Assembly: GCA_002320555.1 (NCBI GenBank)
Contig: DCJV01000099.1
Coordinates: forward strand, 1-35,928
DNA length: 35,928 nucleotides
Source of the DNA: Ruminococcaceae bacterium UBA1691
GTDB lineage: Bacteria; Bacillota; Clostridia; Oscillospirales; Acutalibacteraceae
Direction: 5' to 3'
A program made the translations under genes and the position numbers. The notes beneath the pieces are model-generated. The model worked only from the letters and a program-made list of their open reading frames with translations, had not been told where the DNA came from and ran no database searches. Positions 8,108 to 14,656 of the stretch are shown piece after piece (position 1 is the first letter of the stretch; each line of letters starts with the position of its first letter).

Positions 8108-9466
8108 ATGACAGAAGAAAATTACCGCTACCGCACAAGCCAGCTTCTGCTCCGGAATCAATTTGAGGGCAGCGGCGCATGGAAGATTCCCGTCATTCCC
8201 AAAGCAGAATTTGATGAGGAGGAATTCCGGGGCCTGCGCCTGATCGGCTTTGACAAAACAAAGCTGGAGGATGAGCGGCATCTGGGGCGGATCGTTCATT
8301 TTTTCCTCTACGACTACAAGTTTGAGCGCGTGTGGAAGGATCCCGATCATGATATCGAAAAGCTCAGGCGGTACCGGGCGGTGCTCTCACCAGATTTCAG
8401 CATGTATCTTGAGATGCACCCGCTCATGCAGCTTTATAACACCTTCCGCAACCGCTGGTGCGGGGCGTATTTCGCTTCAAAGGGGATGCGCGTGATCCCC
8501 ACCGTGAGCTGGGGGGATGAGCGCAGCTTTGCGTTTTGCTTCGAGGGGATTCCAAAGGGGAGCACCGTGGCGGTTTCGACCTATATGGTATCGGAGCACG
8601 GGAACCGTGCGGATCAGAAACCGTTTTTCATGAAGGGCTATGAGGAGCTGCTGCGGCGGGTGGAGCCGGAGCGGATTCTCTGCTATCACGAGCCATTCCC
8701 GGAGATGCGGGGCAACATTGTCCCGATTGATTACGAGCTCAGCTCCTGGCGGCATATGGACGACGATTACACACCGTCTAAATACGCGAAATATATCTGC
8801 GGGCTGGAGCCGGTGCCGCCGGGCTGTGATTTGGTGATCAAGCGTGGCTATGTCATGCGGGACGATGGCTGCCGGATGGGAATGGGCAGCGCTTACGGCG
8901 GTAAATGGAAGCCGAAGAAGGAAGAGGACAAGCGGTTTTTGGGGCAGCCGGGGGAGATAAAAATTACTTATGTAAGCGGATATAAAGTAGCAACTAAAAT
9001 TGGAGAAGATGGGCGTGCAATCAGAGAGAGGCACTTTACAGACCATAACCGCGGGCATACCGGACATACAAATCCTCATGATCATATCATAAATTGGGAT
9101 CCTGACCGTGGAAACCCATTGCCTGGGAGACCGATTAATTATCCGGGAGGTGCGCCAGAATTCAAGTTATATGGAGGGGATTATCGAATGTATACGTATG
9201 TAAAGTCGAATACACCGGAAGAGAACCGCTTTGAAACAATCAGTGAGTTCAAGTGGTGTGTTGAATGTGGCGGAGAGATAGAATTCATATGGAATGGCAA
9301 AATATATGATATTGTACATGACCCTGACGCGATTGTGATTTATGAAGCCCACAGTGAAATAGAGAGTTATTACAAGACGGCCGACGCTTTATTAGACTAT
9401 GCGATTGATAACGTTCGCCTTCGGGATATTGTTACACGGATGGAGGTAACAGGAAGGACGATATAA
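8108..9466 (+). CDS. DUF4417-like protein with His-rich C-terminal module fused in frame to an immunity-like domain
   Basis: A 452-residue protein in three parts. Residues about 20-235 resemble DUF4417, a family of unknown function common in clostridia and their phages (WCGAYFASKGMRVIPTVSWGD). Residues about 250-360 form a Gly- and His-rich module: GSAYGGKWKP, KIGEDGRAIRERH, then six histidines at 309, 313, 317, 320, 324 and 326 ending in PHDHIINWD, then INYPGGAPEFK. Such spacing suggests metal binding and a nuclease- or toxin-like tip, but no catalytic fold is assigned. Residues 361-452 are a small acidic domain, repeated as separate genes downstream. An earlier in-frame TTG at 8057 exists but lacks a ribosome binding site; ATG 8108 has AGGAAG 7 nt away. 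No signal peptide or membrane segment is seen. Function is unknown. Confidence 0.8.
   Translation: MTEENYRYRTSQLLLRNQFEGSGAWKIPVIPKAEFDEEEFRGLRLIGFDKTKLEDERHLGRIVHFFLYDYKFERVWKDPDHDIEKLRRYRAVLSPDFSMYLEMHPLMQLYNTFRNRWCGAYFASKGMRVIPTVSWGDERSFAFCFEGIPKGSTVAVSTYMVSEHGNRADQKPFFMKGYEELLRRVEPERILCYHEPFPEMRGNIVPIDYELSSWRHMDDDYTPSKYAKYICGLEPVPPGCDLVIKRGYVMRDDGCRMGMGSAYGGKWKPKKEEDKRFLGQPGEIKITYVSGYKVATKIGEDGRAIRERHFTDHNRGHTGHTNPHDHIINWDPDRGNPLPGRPINYPGGAPEFKLYGGDYRMYTYVKSNTPEENRFETISEFKWCVECGGEIEFIWNGKIYDIVHDPDAIVIYEAHSEIESYYKTADALLDYAIDNVRLRDIVTRMEVTGRTI
9188..9466 (+). CDS. Possible separately translated immunity-like protein, copy 1 (internal start)
   Basis: In the same frame as the 452-residue protein, ATG 9188 has a strong GGAGGGGA at 9173-9180, 7 nt upstream. 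Translation from here gives a free 92-residue acidic protein (TPEENRFETISEFKWCVECG ... RLRDIVTRMEV). It matches the full length of the three stand-alone paralogues at 9483, 9872 and 10235, each of which begins at the equivalent Met. It may be made both fused and free. Confidence 0.5.
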   Translation: MYTYVKSNTPEENRFETISEFKWCVECGGEIEFIWNGKIYDIVHDPDAIVIYEAHSEIESYYKTADALLDYAIDNVRLRDIVTRMEVTGRTI

Positions 9467-9482
9467 TTGGAGGATTACAAAA

Positions 9483-9761
9483 ATGAATACAATTGTACAC
9501 GCGAACACACCGGAAGAGAACCGCTTTGAAACAATCAGTGAGTTTAAGTGGTGTGTTGAATGTGGCGGGGAGATAGAATTCATATGGAATGGCAAAATAT
9601 ATGATATTGTACATGACCCTGACGCGATTGTGATTTATGAAGCGTATAGTGACAAAGAGAGCTATTATAAGACGGCGGATGAATTGCTGGAGCATTTAAT
9701 TGACGGCGATCGGCTGCGCGATATGGTAACGCATATGGAAGTAGCAGATAGAACTATTTAA
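9483..9761 (+). CDS. Small acidic immunity-like protein, copy 2
   Basis: A 92-residue soluble protein of unknown function. It is nearly identical to copy 1 over its first two thirds (ENRFETISEFKWCVECGGEI, then WNGKIYDIVHDPDAIVIYEA) and diverges near the end (LLEHLIDGDRLRDMVTHMEV). Predicted alternating beta strands and a C-terminal helix, strongly acidic. GGAGG 10-14 nt before the ATG gives a good start, 16 bp after the previous stop. Small size, acidity and tandem duplication behind a modular toxin-like protein are typical of immunity proteins; that role is inferred and a plain hypothetical protein remains possible. Confidence 0.75.
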   Translation: MNTIVHANTPEENRFETISEFKWCVECGGEIEFIWNGKIYDIVHDPDAIVIYEAYSDKESYYKTADELLEHLIDGDRLRDMVTHMEVADRTI

Positions 9762-9778
9762 AAATATTTTTGTTGTAA

Positions 9779-9871
9779 CATCGGGATAATCCAAATGGGC
9801 ATCCTGAGCCTCAGGGGCCGATTAACGATCCGAATGGTGCACCAGAATTTAAAAACTTTGGGGGATTCAAA
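9779..9871 (+). pseudogene. Remnant of the His-rich module's C-terminal end, before copy 3
   Basis: These 31 codons, between an in-frame stop at 9776-9778 and the ATG of copy 3, read HRDNPNGHPEPQGPIN then DPNGAPEFKNFGGFK. They align with the end of the module in the 452-residue protein (DRGNPLPGRPINYPGGAPEFK) and enter copy 3 in the same frame. There is no start codon or full domain, so this is a displaced fragment. Confidence 0.65.
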
Positions 9872-10153
9872 ATGAAAAACACAGTTATATTACCCGGTAA
9901 TACAGAGGAAGATCGCTTTCAAACAATCAGTGAGTTTAAAGAATGCATGCATTACCATGGAGAAGTTGAGTTTGAATGGAACGGAAAAACGTATGATATT
10001 GTACACGACCCTGACGCGATTGTGATTTATGAAGCGCACAGTGAAACAGAGTGCTATTACAAGACAGCTGACGCTTTACTGGAATATACGATTGATGATG
10101 TCCGACTCCGGGATATTATCACAAGCGTCCAGGTGCATTACAGAACCGTATGA
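9872..10153 (+). CDS. Small acidic immunity-like protein, copy 3
   Basis: A 93-residue paralogue, more divergent at its N-terminus (MKNTVILPGNTEEDRFQTIS, KECMHYHGEVEFEWNGKTYD) but with the common core VHDPDAIVIYEAHSE and the C-terminal pattern RLRDIITSVQV. GGGGGA precedes the ATG by 7 nt. It is the only copy with KECMHYHG in place of KWCVECGG, so it may recognise a different partner. It is preceded in frame by a fragment of a diverged His-rich module, which fits an independent module-plus-partner cassette whose module was lost. Confidence 0.75.
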   Translation: MKNTVILPGNTEEDRFQTISEFKECMHYHGEVEFEWNGKTYDIVHDPDAIVIYEAHSETECYYKTADALLEYTIDDVRLRDIITSVQVHYRTV

Positions 10154-10180
10154 TATCAATTCTTTTATCTTAGAAAATAG

Positions 10181-10234
10181 ATTAATTATCCAGGAGGTGC
10201 GCCGGAATTCAAGTTATATGGAGGGGATTATCGA
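10181..10234 (+). pseudogene. Remnant of the His-rich module's C-terminal end, before copy 4
   Basis: These 18 codons read INYPGGAPEFKLYGGDYR, identical to the residues just before copy 1 in the 452-residue protein, and run in frame into the ATG of copy 4. An in-frame stop (10178-10180) precedes them. The DNA match to 9134-9187 is nearly exact, pointing to a recent duplication or recombination. Confidence 0.7.
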
Positions 10235-10516
10235 ATGTATACGTATGTAAAGTCGAATACACCGGAAGAGAACCGCTTTGAAACAATCAGTGAATTTAAA
10301 TGGTGTGTCGATTGTGGGGGAGAGGTAGAGTTTGAGTGGAAGGGAACGCTTTATACGATCACTCATCCGGAAGGTATGATAAATATTAGCGAAGCCTGGA
10401 AGCCGGAAACGGAAAAATGGTGCGCGACGGCGGACGAAGCCCTTGAATATATGATAGACGGTGTCCGGCTTCGGGAGATCATTACACAGGTAGAGGTAAA
10501 AGCCAGGACAATATAA
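10235..10516 (+). CDS. Small acidic immunity-like protein, copy 4
   Basis: A 93-residue paralogue. Its first 30 residues are almost identical to copy 1 (MYTYVKSNTPEENRFETISE), but the middle is replaced (KGTLYTITHPEGMINISEAW, KPETEKWCATADEALEYMID), giving a chimera of a shared 5' end with a divergent core. GGAGGGGA lies 7 nt before the ATG, as in copy 1. It is the last gene of the array; after its stop, AT-rich bases resemble the ribosome-binding region of copy 2, perhaps a trace of a fifth copy. Immunity function is inferred from context only. Confidence 0.75.
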   Translation: MYTYVKSNTPEENRFETISEFKWCVDCGGEVEFEWKGTLYTITHPEGMINISEAWKPETEKWCATADEALEYMIDGVRLREIITQVEVKARTI

Positions 10517-10606
10517 TAGAGAATTACAAAATTCGAGTGCATGACAGGCTTGTTGAGGGCCTTGCCCAATATCTGTAGATGGCATGCCAAAATTGCATCT
10601 GCCGTC

Positions 10607-10651
10607 GGCCGCGCGAAGAGAAGCTGTTTCTTCCTCTTCACGCGGCCTTTT
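10607..10651 (+). terminator. Rho-independent terminator of the DUF4417/immunity-like locus
   Basis: Arms GGCCGCGCGAAGAG at 10607-10620 and CTCTTCACGCGGCC at 10634-10647 form a 14-bp stem with one mismatch, followed by TTTT. Confidence 0.88.
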
Positions 10652-10660
10652 CATTATATT

Positions 10661-10697
10661 GTAGGGGAAGTACGGACGCGCAGTTCCCCTACGTTTT
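10661..10697. repeat. Short palindromic element followed by a T run
   Basis: GTAGGGGAA at 10661-10669 faces TTCCCCTAC at 10684-10692 around a 14-nt loop, followed by CGTTTT. It sits between a clear terminator and the ribosomal promoter. It could be a second terminator or one copy of a dispersed palindromic repeat; no second copy is visible in this window. Confidence 0.5.
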
Positions 10698-10779
10698 CAG
10701 CTTTTGTACACCGCTTTGCGGGCAGTACCTACAAACCTCGGAAAATTGTGATTTCGCCGAAATTTTTATGAAATAATTG

Positions 10780-10808
10780 TTGCTTTTTCCAAATCGGTGT
10801 GGTATCAT
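10780..10808 (+). promoter_or_regulatory. Promoter of the S10-spc-alpha ribosomal protein operon
   Basis: TTGCTT at 10780-10785 and TATCAT at 10803-10808 are 17 bp apart, with a TGG just before the -10 box (extended -10). It is the only convincing promoter before rpsJ. Transcription would begin near 10815, giving a leader of almost 290 nt. Confidence 0.7.
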
Positions 10809-10847
10809 ATTCAAGCATGCTGTGTAGGTGTGCAGATATGCGATGAT

Positions 10848-10939
10848 GCAGAAGGTGGCCGCCCCTTGAGGCGGGGAATTTCTGCGGAGTATGTCCGATT
10901 TACAAACCGGGCGAAAGAATACTGGCTTGCTTCGGCCAG
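10848..10939 (+). promoter_or_regulatory. Structured S10-operon leader (candidate L4-responsive RNA)
   Basis: The leader folds into GCAGAA (10848-10853) with TTCTGC (10880-10885), enclosing CCGCC (10859-10863) with GGCGG (10870-10874). A second hairpin is CTGGC (10922-10926) with GCCAG (10935-10939). Long structured leaders upstream of rpsJ are a known site of autogenous control by ribosomal protein L4 in several bacteria. The helices are seen; the L4 link is inferred from gene position. Confidence 0.55.
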
Positions 10940-10992
10940 CTGCAGTTTATGCTGCGGCGGGTTTTCTGCGGCCAGGCGCGAACAATCGGAAC

Positions 10993-11024
10993 CCGGATCA
11001 TGTTCTCAGCATATCCGGTTTTTT
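10993..11024 (+). terminator. Candidate transcription attenuator in the S10 leader
   Basis: CCGGAT (10993-10998) pairs with ATCCGG (11013-11018), extended inside by ATG/CAT across a bulged C, followed directly by six T residues. A terminator shape about 80 nt before rpsJ and in its orientation suggests premature termination control. A second CCGGATCA sits nearby in the loop of an AACAC/GTGTT hairpin (11041-11058). Confidence 0.6.
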
Positions 11025-11101
11025 CAATGCAGCAAGGTGAAACACCCGGATCAGTGTTCAGATTTTCGCGTTGCCCGCCAACAATGAAGGAGGCGTTCCC
11101 C

Positions 11102-11413
11102 ATGGCAGTTAAGGAAAAGATCCGCATCAGGCTCAAGGGCTACGACCACAATCTCGTCGACAAGTCGGCGGAAAAGATTGTTGAGACAGCCAGAAACACA
11201 GGCGCGCAGGTCTCCGGTCCCGTGCCGCTTCCAACTGAGAAGGAAGTTGTCACCGTGCTTCGTGCCGTGCACAAGTACAAGGATTCCAGAGAGCAGTTCG
11301 AGCAGCGCACTCACAAACGGCTTATCGACATTCTCAGGCCCTCGAACAAAACCGTCGAGGCTCTGACAGGTCTTGAGCTTCCCGCCGGCGTGGAAATCGA
11401 AATCAAGCTGTAA
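11102..11413 (+). CDS. rpsJ: 30S ribosomal protein S10 (NusE)
   Basis: A 103-residue protein of the 30S head that also acts as NusE in transcription antitermination. The sequence is typical throughout (IRIRLKGYDHNLVDKSAEKI, VSGPVPLPTEKEVVTVLRA, KRLIDILRPSNKTVEALTGL). The frame is open further upstream to 10949, but ATG 11102 has AAGGAGG at 11087-11093 and gives the normal length, and the upstream part is the structured leader. First gene of the operon; rplC follows after 70 bp. Confidence 0.97.
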   Translation: MAVKEKIRIRLKGYDHNLVDKSAEKIVETARNTGAQVSGPVPLPTEKEVVTVLRAVHKYKDSREQFEQRTHKRLIDILRPSNKTVEALTGLELPAGVEIEIKL

Positions 11414-11483
11414 AGCAGATTTCCATTACATGCCGCAGGTCAAGTTGGCGCAAGCCAACCAATAACCGAAGGAGGAAAGGTAA

Positions 11484-12119
11484 ATGCAAAAAGGTTTGAT
11501 CGGCAAGAAAATCGGCATGACGCAGCTTTTTGACGAGCAGGGCAATGTTGTCCCCGTTACCGTCATCGAAGCAGGCCCGTGCCCGGTCGTCCAGAAGAAG
11601 ACGATCGAAAACGACGGCTATGAAGCCGTGCAGCTCGGTTTTCAGGATGTCAAGGCTCAGCGCGTCAACAAGCCCATGAAGGGCCATTTCGCGAAGGGCA
11701 ATGTCGCCCCGAAAAAGGTGCTGCGTGAATTCCGTCTCGCAGATATCAGCGCGATGAATGTCGGCGATATCCTGAAGGCCGACGTCTTTGCGGCGGGCGA
11801 TCACGTTGACGTGGTCGGCACCAGCAAAGGCAAGGGTACGGCCGGCGCGATCAAGAGATGGAATTTCTCCCGCCTCAAAGAGTCCCACGGTACCGGCCCG
11901 GTCGCAAGGCATGCCGGCTCGCTCGGCGCGTGCAGCGATCCCTCCCGCGTATTCAAAGGCAAGAAGCTTGCGGGCCATCTGGGCGCGGAACGTGTCACAA
12001 TTCAGAATTTAGACGTTGTCAAGGTGGATGTGGAAAACAACCTCATCGCGGTCAAGGGCGCTGTCCCGGGCCCGAAGAATGGGATTGTCCTCCTCGCCGA
12101 CAGCGTCAAGAACGCGTAA
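11484..12119 (+). CDS. rplC: 50S ribosomal protein L3
   Basis: A 211-residue early assembly protein of the 50S subunit near the peptidyl transferase centre. The start MQKGLIGKKIGMTQLFDEQG is canonical, and the family signature is at FSRLKESHGTGPVARHAGSL, then GKKLAGHLGAERVT. AAGGAGG is 13 nt before the ATG, with a second purine-rich stretch (AAAGG) closer. The gap to rplD is 16 bp. Confidence 0.97.
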   Translation: MQKGLIGKKIGMTQLFDEQGNVVPVTVIEAGPCPVVQKKTIENDGYEAVQLGFQDVKAQRVNKPMKGHFAKGNVAPKKVLREFRLADISAMNVGDILKADVFAAGDHVDVVGTSKGKGTAGAIKRWNFSRLKESHGTGPVARHAGSLGACSDPSRVFKGKKLAGHLGAERVTIQNLDVVKVDVENNLIAVKGAVPGPKNGIVLLADSVKNA

Positions 12120-12135
12120 GGAAGGAGTGGAACAA

Positions 12136-12759
12136 ATGCCTAACGTATCAGTTTTCGACGAAACCGGCAAGAAGGTGGAAGAGCTCGCGCTGAGCGAGGG
12201 AATCTTCGGCATCACGCCCAACGTTCCGGCGATGCACCTCATGGTGGTAAGTTATCTGGCAAACCAGCGCCAGGGCACGCAGTCTACCCTTACGCGCTCT
12301 GAAGTCAGCGGCGGCGGCAAGAAGCCGTGGCGCCAGAAGGGCTCCGGCCGCGCAAGGCAGGGATCGACCCGCGCTCCCCAGTGGACGCACGGCGGTATCG
12401 CGCATGGTCCGAAGCCGCGTGAATACGGTATTTCCGTCAACAAGAAGGTAAAGCGCCTTGCCATGAAGAGTGCGCTTTCCAGCAAGGTTGCGGGCAATGA
12501 GCTTGTCGTGCTCGACAAGCTTGCACTCAGCGAAATCAAGACCAAAGAGGTCGTCAAGGTGCTCGGCGCACTCCAGACCGGCAAAAAGACGCTCATCGTT
12601 CTGCCGGAGAAGGACGACACGGTCTATCGCAGCGCACGCAACATCGCAGGTGTGAAGACGACGCTTGTCAGCACCCTGAATGTTTACGACATCCTTAACT
12701 GCGATACGCTCCTTGTCCTCAAGGATGCTGTCGCGAAGATTGAGGAGGTATATGCATGA
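12136..12759 (+). CDS. rplD: 50S ribosomal protein L4
   Basis: A 207-residue 50S protein lining the exit tunnel and the likely autoregulator of this operon through the leader before rpsJ. The extended tunnel loop is clear: RSEVSGGGKKPWRQKGSGRA then GSTRAPQWTHGG. The frame extends upstream into rplC, but ATG 12136 with GGAGTGG gives the standard start MPNVSVFDETGKKV. The stop overlaps the rplW start as ATGA, so translation of the two is probably coupled. Confidence 0.97.
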   Translation: MPNVSVFDETGKKVEELALSEGIFGITPNVPAMHLMVVSYLANQRQGTQSTLTRSEVSGGGKKPWRQKGSGRARQGSTRAPQWTHGGIAHGPKPREYGISVNKKVKRLAMKSALSSKVAGNELVVLDKLALSEIKTKEVVKVLGALQTGKKTLIVLPEKDDTVYRSARNIAGVKTTLVSTLNVYDILNCDTLLVLKDAVAKIEEVYA

Positions 12760-13052
12760 GCAAGTTAGCACAGGATATCGTCCTGCGCCCGGTCATCACT
12801 GAGGAGAGCATGCAGGGCATCGCCTTAAAAAAATATACGTTTCAGGTAGCCAAGGATGCCAACAAGGTGGAGATCGCTCAGGCGGTTGAAAAGCTTTTCG
12901 GCGTTGAGGTCGAAAAGGTCAATACGATCAATGTCCGCGGAAAGCTTCGCAGGCAGGGCCGTTTTGAGGGCCGCACCGCGTCCTGGAAAAAGGCGATTGT
13001 AACACTTACGGAGAAGTCCAAGAAGATCGATTTCTTCGACGGCATGATGTAA
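12756..13052 (+). CDS. rplW: 50S ribosomal protein L23
   Basis: A 98-residue protein at the tunnel exit, the docking site for trigger factor and SRP. Family features: DIVLRPVITEESM at the N-terminus, YTFQVAKDANKVEIAQAVEK, and the basic loop RGKLRRQGRFEGRTASWKKA. It begins inside the rplD stop codon (ATGA overlap) with GAGGTA just upstream. Confidence 0.97.
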   Translation: MSKLAQDIVLRPVITEESMQGIALKKYTFQVAKDANKVEIAQAVEKLFGVEVEKVNTINVRGKLRRQGRFEGRTASWKKAIVTLTEKSKKIDFFDGMM

Positions 13053-13138
13053 GGGAAGTTTTCCCGTAAAAGAATACCCGGCGGCGACGTATGGAGCCCG
13101 GCATGCTCCGCAAAGCCGCTATGAGGAGAGTGAACCAA

Positions 13139-13972
13139 ATGTCGATTAAAATCTACAATCCGACGACGAACGCACGGCGTAATATGTCGGTGACGGATTA
13201 CACGGAGCTGTCGAAGAACGGCCCGGAGAGAAGCCTTCTGGCTCCTCTGAATAAGAATTCCGGCCGTAACAGCTATGGCAGGATCACCGTGCGCCATCGC
13301 GGCGGCGGTAACCGCAAGAAATACCGCATCATCGATTTCAAGCGCGACAAGTTTGACATGAGCGCGAAGGTGCTCGGCATCGAGTACGATCCGAACCGCT
13401 CCGCTCACATTGCCCTCATCCAGTATGAGGATGGTGAGAAGCGCTATATCCTCGCTCCCGCAGGCCTGAAGGCCGGCGATACCGTTGAGGCGGGTGCGGG
13501 CGCGGATATCAAGCCCGGCAACGCACTGCCGCTTGCCAATATCCCGACCGGTACGTTCGTCCACAATGTGGAGCTTTATCCCGGCCGTGGTGGGCAGCTC
13601 GCCCGCGCAGCAGGCAACGCCGCTCAGCTCATGGCAAAGGAAGGCGCCTACGCGCTGCTCCGCCTGCCCTCCGGCGAGCTGCGCAACGTATCCGTCAACT
13701 GCATGGCAACCATTGGCCAGGTCGGTAATGTTGACCACGAGAACGTCAAGATCGGTAAAGCTGGGCGCAAGCGCCACATGGGCTGGAGGCCGACGGTTCG
13801 CGGCTCTGTTATGAACCCGAACGACCACCCGCACGGCGGCGGCGAAGGCAAATCCCCGATTGGCCGTCCCGGGCCGGTCACGCCGTGGGGCAAGCCTGCT
13901 CTTGGCTACAAGACGCGCGCGAAGAAGAACCGCTCCGACAAGATGATTGTCAAGCGCCGTAACGGCAAGTAG
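13139..13972 (+). CDS. rplB: 50S ribosomal protein L2
   Basis: A 277-residue protein next to the peptidyl transferase centre, needed for subunit association. OB-fold and SH3-like domains are followed by the signature MNPNDHPHGGGEGKSPIG, with the conserved His, and a basic tail ending KKNRSDKMIVKRRNGK. An in-frame ATG at 13091 would add 16 unrelated residues; ATG 13139, preceded by GAGGAGAG, gives the exact family length. The 86-bp gap before it is the longest early in the operon. Confidence 0.97.
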   Translation: MSIKIYNPTTNARRNMSVTDYTELSKNGPERSLLAPLNKNSGRNSYGRITVRHRGGGNRKKYRIIDFKRDKFDMSAKVLGIEYDPNRSAHIALIQYEDGEKRYILAPAGLKAGDTVEAGAGADIKPGNALPLANIPTGTFVHNVELYPGRGGQLARAAGNAAQLMAKEGAYALLRLPSGELRNVSVNCMATIGQVGNVDHENVKIGKAGRKRHMGWRPTVRGSVMNPNDHPHGGGEGKSPIGRPGPVTPWGKPALGYKTRAKKNRSDKMIVKRRNGK

Positions 13973-13995
13973 TCGATGAAAGGAGCTTAAGAATT

Positions 13996-14277
13996 ATGGG
14001 CAGAAGCGTGAAAAAAGGCCCTTTCGTGCAGTCTAAGCTGCTCGAGAGAGTCGAAAAAATGAACGAAACGGGCGAGAAGATCGTCTTAAAGACTTGGAGC
14101 CGCAGCTCCACCATTTTCCCGGACTTCGTCGGCCACACCTTCGCCGTTCACGACGGGCGCAAGCACGTACCGGTTTATGTGACGGAAGACATGGTTGGCC
14201 ACAAGCTCGGCGAGTTTGCTCCCACGAGGACCTTCCGGGGCCACGCGGGTTCCAAAACCTCAAATTCCGGCAAATAA
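13996..14277 (+). CDS. rpsS: 30S ribosomal protein S19
   Basis: A 93-residue 30S head protein that forms a complex with S13. Canonical start MGRSVKKGPFVQSKLLERVE, core RSSTIFPDFVGHTFAVHDGR, and end GEFAPTRTFRGHAGSK. Ribosome binding site AAAGGAG; 23 bp after rplB. Confidence 0.97.
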   Translation: MGRSVKKGPFVQSKLLERVEKMNETGEKIVLKTWSRSSTIFPDFVGHTFAVHDGRKHVPVYVTEDMVGHKLGEFAPTRTFRGHAGSKTSNSGK

Positions 14278-14301
14278 CGGTCGAAAGGAGTGTGTTCATC
14301 T

Positions 14302-14637
14302 ATGGAAGCAATGGCGAAGGTTACGCACGTGCGCATTGCGCCGCGCAAAGTGCAGATCGTTCTGGATCTGATCCGTAATCAGCCCGCTGACAAGGCCATG
14401 GCAATTCTCAAGCACACGCCCAAGGCCGCGTGTGAAATTCTTGAAAAGCTGCTAAAATCAGCGATCGCAAACGCTGAAACAAACAACAACATGGATGTTT
14501 CGAGGCTGTATGTGGCGAAGTGCTATGTCTGCCAGGGCCCGACCCTCAAGCGTCTGAGGCCGAGAGCACAGGGGCGCGGATTCCGCATCAACAAGAAAAC
14601 GTCGCACATCACCCTTGTACTCAAGGAAATGGAATAA
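14302..14637 (+). CDS. rplV: 50S ribosomal protein L22
   Basis: A 111-residue 50S protein whose beta hairpin reaches into the exit tunnel. It has VRIAPRKVQIVLDLIRN at the start and GPTLKRLRPRAQGRGFRINK with KTSHITLVLKE at the end. A GTG at 14290 is in frame but lies in the ribosome binding site AAAGGAG (14284-14290), so ATG 14302 (MEAMAKVTHVRIAP), 11 nt from it, is used; Met at 14311 is also possible. Confidence 0.95.
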   Translation: MEAMAKVTHVRIAPRKVQIVLDLIRNQPADKAMAILKHTPKAACEILEKLLKSAIANAETNNNMDVSRLYVAKCYVCQGPTLKRLRPRAQGRGFRINKKTSHITLVLKEME

Positions 14638-14656
14638 GCGAAGAGGAGGTTAAACA

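Noticed and set aside
9188..10516. CRISPR-like array
   Set aside because: The repeated units are about 280 bp coding paralogues, not short direct repeats with unique spacers.
10949..11101. N-terminal extension of S10
   Set aside because: The extra codons lie in the structured leader and attenuator; the ATG at 11102 with AAGGAGG gives the family length.
10809..11101. tRNA or known metabolite riboswitch in the rpsJ leader
   Set aside because: No cloverleaf or conserved riboswitch core is apparent; ribosomal protein autoregulation fits the position better.
12016..12135. N-terminal extension of L4 overlapping rplC
   Set aside because: No similarity to L4, and ATG 12136 has a good ribosome binding site and canonical start.
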